Assembly: GCA_902605645.1 (NCBI GenBank)
Contig: CACLDE010000001.1
Span: forward strand, 1-64,000
From: an uncultured Pelagibacteraceae bacterium
GTDB lineage: Bacteria; Pseudomonadota; Alphaproteobacteria; Pelagibacterales; Pelagibacteraceae
Direction: 5' to 3'
Length of the DNA: 64,000 nt
Shown: piece by piece, positions 60,121 to 64,000 of the stretch
Numbering within the stretch: position 1 is the first letter of the stretch
Layout: each line of letters starts with the position of its first letter
Program-made: the position numbers and the translations under genes
Notes under the pieces: generated by a model
The model's input: the letters and a program-made list of their open reading frames with translations, nothing else
Databases searched by the model: none
What the model was told of the DNA's origin: nothing

Positions 60121-62556
60121 ATGAAGTTTAAAAAATTGGAGCTTACTGGCTTTAAGTCATTCTTTGATAAAACAACTTTTTTTATTGAAGATGGTTTGAC
60201 CGGGATTGTGGGTCCAAATGGATGCGGAAAATCTAATATTGTTGAATCTTTGAGATGGTGTATGGGAGAAACTTCTGCAAAAAGCATGAGAGGGGCAGGA
60301 ATGGAAGATGTTATTTTTTCTGGAACATCCAATAGACCTGAGAAAAATTTCTCTGAAGTTTCTTTATTAATAGATAATAAAGATAAAGGTGGTCCGGAGC
60401 AATATAATAAATTAGATGAAATTTTGGTAACAAGAAAAATTGAGAGAAACAAAGGGTCAAAGTATTACTTAAATGAAAAAGAAGTAAGGGCAAGGGATGC
60501 GCAGACTTTTTTCGCAGACTTATCTACTGGCGCCCATTCACCATCATTAATTAGTCAGGGAAAAATTGGTCAACTAGTTACAGCAAAACCAGTAGAAAGA
60601 AGAGCTATTTTGGAGGAAGCGGCTGGCATCGCTGGTTTACATGCTAGAAGGCATGAGGCAGAAACAAGATTAAACGCAGCAGAAACTAACCTTAAACGAG
60701 CAGACGAACTAAAAAAACAACAACAAAAACAATTAGATAATTTAAAAAAACAAGCCGAAGAAGCAACTAAATATAAAGAGGTTTCAAAAGAAATTAGAAA
60801 AGCTGAAGCAGGTTTATATTATCTTAAATTAATAGAAATTGAAAAAAATAAAAAACAAATATCTGAAAAAGTAAGTGAGCAAGATGATGAATTAAGTGCT
60901 TTAAAGATAGACTTGAATCATAATACAAAATTACTTGATGAGGAAAATTCAAAGTTAACACCTCTTAGAGATAGAAAGTTAGAAAGCTTGGCCAGTCTTC
61001 AAAAAATAAATTTAGATATGAGTAATTTGGAAGAAGAAGAAAAAAGAATAAAAAAACTATCTACAAAACTCGAGAATTCATTAACAACGGTTGAGTCAGA
61101 TTTAGAAAGAGAAAAAAGTATCTCGTTAGATGCGTCTTTAAATGAAAAGAGAATTTTAGAGGAAAAAGATGAATTATTAAAGACTGAAAAATCTTTTGGC
61201 ACAACTGAGGTGGAAATAAATGAAAACTTAGAATTATCTAAGAGAAATTTAAATAATTTAAAGAATGAATTGGAAAGTTTAATTTTTAAAATCGAAAAAC
61301 TAATTGAAGAGGAAAAGAAAATATCTAAAGATTTATTTAAAGATTTAAAAGGATTAGTAGACCAAATTACATCTGCACATGAAAATTACGGGACTAATTA
61401 TAGCAAAAATGAAACTGTAAAAAGTGACTCAATAAAAAGAAAAGAGAGAATAAAAAACATTGATGTTGAATTAGAAAATTGGAAAAGTTTAAAAATAAAT
61501 TCTGAAAAAATGTTAACTGAATTGCAAGAAAGAAAAAAGAAAATAAATAGCGAAATTAAAGAAAATCAAAAAAATCCTGAAATCATTGCAACCACAAAAG
61601 GGCAAAATATACAAAATCTAGAAAATACAAAAAAAAGAAGCGAAGAACTTGAACAAGAACTAATTTCAGCGGAAGAAAAATTTAATAAAATAAATAACAA
61701 TATTCAAGAAGTTCAAGAAAAACTAGCCACAGTTCGAGAGGACAAAGCTAGAAACGAAGCAACTTTAGAAGGAATAGCTACAAGAAAAAAAGATCTTTTC
61801 TACTCAATTAATGCAGAGTTAAATATTTTGGATGAGGTTAAATTATTATCTTTGTCAGAATTAAATATAAATGATTTGCCCTCGATGAATAATCAAATTT
61901 CAATTGTTGAGAAGATAAAAAAAGAAAGAGAGTCAATGGGTACAGTAAATTTAAGGGCAGATATAGAGACAAAAAAATTTGAAGATGAAATTCAAAAGAT
62001 GGAAGATGACAGGGCCGATCTTTATTCTGCAATAGTAAAACTTAAATCAAGTATTGAGGAATTAAACCAAAAGGGAAGAGAGAGACTTTTGTATGCTTTT
62101 GAAAAAGTTAATAGAAAATTTAATGAGGTTTATACAAAACTTTTTAGTGGGGGTAGTGCTAAACTAGAATTAGTTGACTCTGACGATCCTTTAGAAGCTG
62201 GACTTGAAATGTTTGTTTCTCCTCCAGGAAAAAGATTGCAATCAATTACTTTATTATCTGGAGGAGAACAAGCTCTTACAGCGTTATCTTTAATTTTTGC
62301 TGTGTTTTTAGTAAACCCATCGCCTATATGTGTTCTAGACGAAGTTGATGCTCCTTTGGACGATGCAAATGTAACTCGATTTTGTTCTTTGCTCGATGAA
62401 TTAACAAATATTACTAAAACTAGATTTATAATAATTACTCACCATGCTCTAACAATGTCAAGAATGCATAGGTTATACGGGATAACCATGCCTGAAAAGG
62501 GTATTAGTCAATTGGTTGCTGTTGACTTAGAGAAAGCAGAAGAGCTAGTAGCTTAA
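60121..62556 (+). CDS. smc: Chromosome segregation protein SMC, short form (811 aa)
   Basis: Walker A GIVGPNGCGKSNIVESLRWCMGE, signature LLSGGEQALTALSLIFA, Walker B PICVLDEVDAPLDDANV; long coiled coils, no obvious hinge. Confidence 0.93.
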   Translation: MKFKKLELTGFKSFFDKTTFFIEDGLTGIVGPNGCGKSNIVESLRWCMGETSAKSMRGAGMEDVIFSGTSNRPEKNFSEVSLLIDNKDKGGPEQYNKLDEILVTRKIERNKGSKYYLNEKEVRARDAQTFFADLSTGAHSPSLISQGKIGQLVTAKPVERRAILEEAAGIAGLHARRHEAETRLNAAETNLKRADELKKQQQKQLDNLKKQAEEATKYKEVSKEIRKAEAGLYYLKLIEIEKNKKQISEKVSEQDDELSALKIDLNHNTKLLDEENSKLTPLRDRKLESLASLQKINLDMSNLEEEEKRIKKLSTKLENSLTTVESDLEREKSISLDASLNEKRILEEKDELLKTEKSFGTTEVEINENLELSKRNLNNLKNELESLIFKIEKLIEEEKKISKDLFKDLKGLVDQITSAHENYGTNYSKNETVKSDSIKRKERIKNIDVELENWKSLKINSEKMLTELQERKKKINSEIKENQKNPEIIATTKGQNIQNLENTKKRSEELEQELISAEEKFNKINNNIQEVQEKLATVREDKARNEATLEGIATRKKDLFYSINAELNILDEVKLLSLSELNINDLPSMNNQISIVEKIKKERESMGTVNLRADIETKKFEDEIQKMEDDRADLYSAIVKLKSSIEELNQKGRERLLYAFEKVNRKFNEVYTKLFSGGSAKLELVDSDDPLEAGLEMFVSPPGKRLQSITLLSGGEQALTALSLIFAVFLVNPSPICVLDEVDAPLDDANVTRFCSLLDELTNITKTRFIIITHHALTMSRMHRLYGITMPEKGISQLVAVDLEKAEELVA

Positions 62557-62560
62557 TTAA

Positions 62561-62845
62561 ATGGACGATAACAACTTTAAAACTCGCCTCAGGATTGCAA
62601 AAAGAGAAATTTTAAAAAAGGATGCAAACGAAAATAACAAAAGAGGACTTTTTTTAGGCTCAGCCTTTCGATTGGGGACAGAACTAGTTGCGGCTGTGGC
62701 GGTTGGGACAATTATTGGGTTTATTTTAGATAACTGGTTTGATACTAAACCATGGTTTATTATTACATTCTTTTTTATAGGTGTAATAGCAGGAATACTT
62801 AATGTTGTTAGAGTAGCAAATAACATGCAAAAAGAGGATAAATAG
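62561..62845 (+). CDS. atpI: ATP synthase protein I (AtpI-like)
   Basis: 94 aa, FRLGTELVAAVAVGTIIGFILDNWFDTKPWFII; upstream of atpB. Confidence 0.88.
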   Translation: MDDNNFKTRLRIAKREILKKDANENNKRGLFLGSAFRLGTELVAAVAVGTIIGFILDNWFDTKPWFIITFFFIGVIAGILNVVRVANNMQKEDK

Positions 62846-62857
62846 GAGTAATAAGTT

Positions 62858-63592
62858 ATGGCTGCGAATCCAATGCATCAATTTCAAGTCTACAGACTTG
62901 GGCCCGAAATTAAATTGGGCAATGTAGACTTGTCTTTCACCAATGCAAGCTTATTCATGTTTATAAGCGCTCTAACAATTTGTATATTTTTATACTTCGG
63001 TTCAAAACAAAAAGGTATAATCCCAGGTAGATTACAATTAATCGCTGAACTTTTTTATAATTTCATTGCAAAAATGATTAGCGATACAGCTGGTTCAAAA
63101 GCTAAACCGTATTTTCCTTTTATATTTACCTTATTCATGTTTGTTTTGCTCTGCAATATGATCGGTATGCTACCCTATTCTTTTACAGTAACTAGTCATA
63201 TTATTGTTACTCTTGTAATGGCATTATTTATATTTATTGCAGTAACAATTGTTGGATTTATTAAACACGGATTAAAATATTTGTCTATATTTGTTCCGAA
63301 GGGTGTACCGGTTGTGTTATTGCCTTTAATCACAATAATCGAAATTATTTCTTATTTAAGTAGACCGGTAAGCCTTTCTGTAAGGTTGTTCGCTAATATG
63401 ATGGCTGGACATACGATGTTAAAAGTATTTGGAAGTTTTGTTATAAGTTTAGGTCTGTTAGGTGGTTGGTTACCACTAAGTTTTTCAGTTGCATTAACCG
63501 GCTTGGAAATATTAGTAGCTTTTTTACAAGCTTATGTATTTGCAATTTTAACCTGCATCTATTTAAATGATGCACTAAATCTTCACCATTAA
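62858..63592 (+). CDS. atpB: F0F1 ATP synthase subunit a
   Basis: PLITIIEIISYLSRPVSLSVRLFANMMAGHTMLKV. Confidence 0.97.
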   Translation: MAANPMHQFQVYRLGPEIKLGNVDLSFTNASLFMFISALTICIFLYFGSKQKGIIPGRLQLIAELFYNFIAKMISDTAGSKAKPYFPFIFTLFMFVLLCNMIGMLPYSFTVTSHIIVTLVMALFIFIAVTIVGFIKHGLKYLSIFVPKGVPVVLLPLITIIEIISYLSRPVSLSVRLFANMMAGHTMLKVFGSFVISLGLLGGWLPLSFSVALTGLEILVAFLQAYVFAILTCIYLNDALNLHH

Positions 63593-63606
63593 AAAAAGGA
63601 GGAAAA

Positions 63607-63834
63607 ATGGAGTTAGAAGCAGCAAAAATGATTGGAGCAGGATTGGCTGCAATCGCATTGGCAGGTGCTGGGGTCGGTATCGGAATTATTTTCGGTAACT
63701 ACTTATCAGGTGCCATGAGAAATCCGTCTGCAGCGCAAAAGCAATTCCCTAATTTACTTTTAGGTTTTGCTTTAGCAGAAGCGACAGGTTTATTTGGACT
63801 TGTAGTAGCGCTTATTATCTTATTTGCATTTTAG
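63607..63834 (+). CDS. atpE: F0F1 ATP synthase subunit c
   Basis: 75 aa two-TM hairpin, GAGVGIGIIFGNYLSGAMRNPSA, LLGFALAEATGLFGLVVALIILFAF. Confidence 0.97.
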   Translation: MELEAAKMIGAGLAAIALAGAGVGIGIIFGNYLSGAMRNPSAAQKQFPNLLLGFALAEATGLFGLVVALIILFAF

Positions 63835-63842
63835 AGATAAGT

Positions 63843-64000
63843 ATGAGGCTTAAAGTACATTTAATTATTTTTATATATTGGTTTGAAACATTATTGTTTG
63901 CGGCTGAGGCGGGAATGCCTCAGCTGGACCCTAAATATTGGTTTTCACAATCATTTTGGTTAATTTTAATTTTTTTGTTGCTTTATCTATTAATATCAAA
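63843..64000 (+). CDS. atpF: F0F1 ATP synthase subunit b/b' (truncated at window end)
   Basis: ATG at 63843, open frame to window end; AAEAGMPQLDPKYWFSQSFWLILIFLLLYLLIS typical of b'. Confidence 0.85.
   Translation, partial: MRLKVHLIIFIYWFETLLFAAEAGMPQLDPKYWFSQSFWLILIFLLLYLLIS

Noticed and set aside
1-64000. Mobile element, prophage, CRISPR or defence island
   Set aside because: No transposase, integrase, phage structural genes or regular spaced repeats seen; nearly all space is core housekeeping genes

Overview
AT-rich, gene-dense, streamlined alphaproteobacterial chromosome segment. Gene content, codon bias and near-zero intergenic space suggest a SAR11/Pelagibacterales-like lineage (inference). 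It is mostly core genome: a dcw cell-division/peptidoglycan cluster on the minus strand (mraZ-ftsZ-rsmH-ftsL-ftsI-murE::murF-mraY-murD-ftsW-murG-murC-murB), rnpB, mla genes, a tRNA with anticodon CAT, rpoD-dnaG-yqeY, carAB, a 2OG-oxygenase/ELM1-like pair, trxB, uvrB/uvrC around a pteridine reductase/FolB pair, ilvE, a MarR/response-regulator/histidine-kinase operon, lgt-midA-pgeF, prs-rplY-pth-ychF, petABC, trmL-hemF-greA, cca, tRNA-Gln, ispE, udg, rnhB, a CcrM-type methyltransferase, mutY-DUF721-dsbA-smc, and the start of the ATP synthase F0 operon. I found no mobile element, prophage, CRISPR array or obvious defence island. The best leads are: an SMC protein with no recognisable hinge; ftsZ moved to position 2 of the dcw operon beside a MurE-MurF fusion; a triple 10-bp-periodic TGGGAT array overlapping the mraZ promoter; a perfect inverted repeat carrying two GANTC sites just before ccrM; and two divergent genes (mutY/DUF721) whose start codons overlap in a single ATGCAT palindrome. 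All family calls come from reading motifs by eye; no database search was run.
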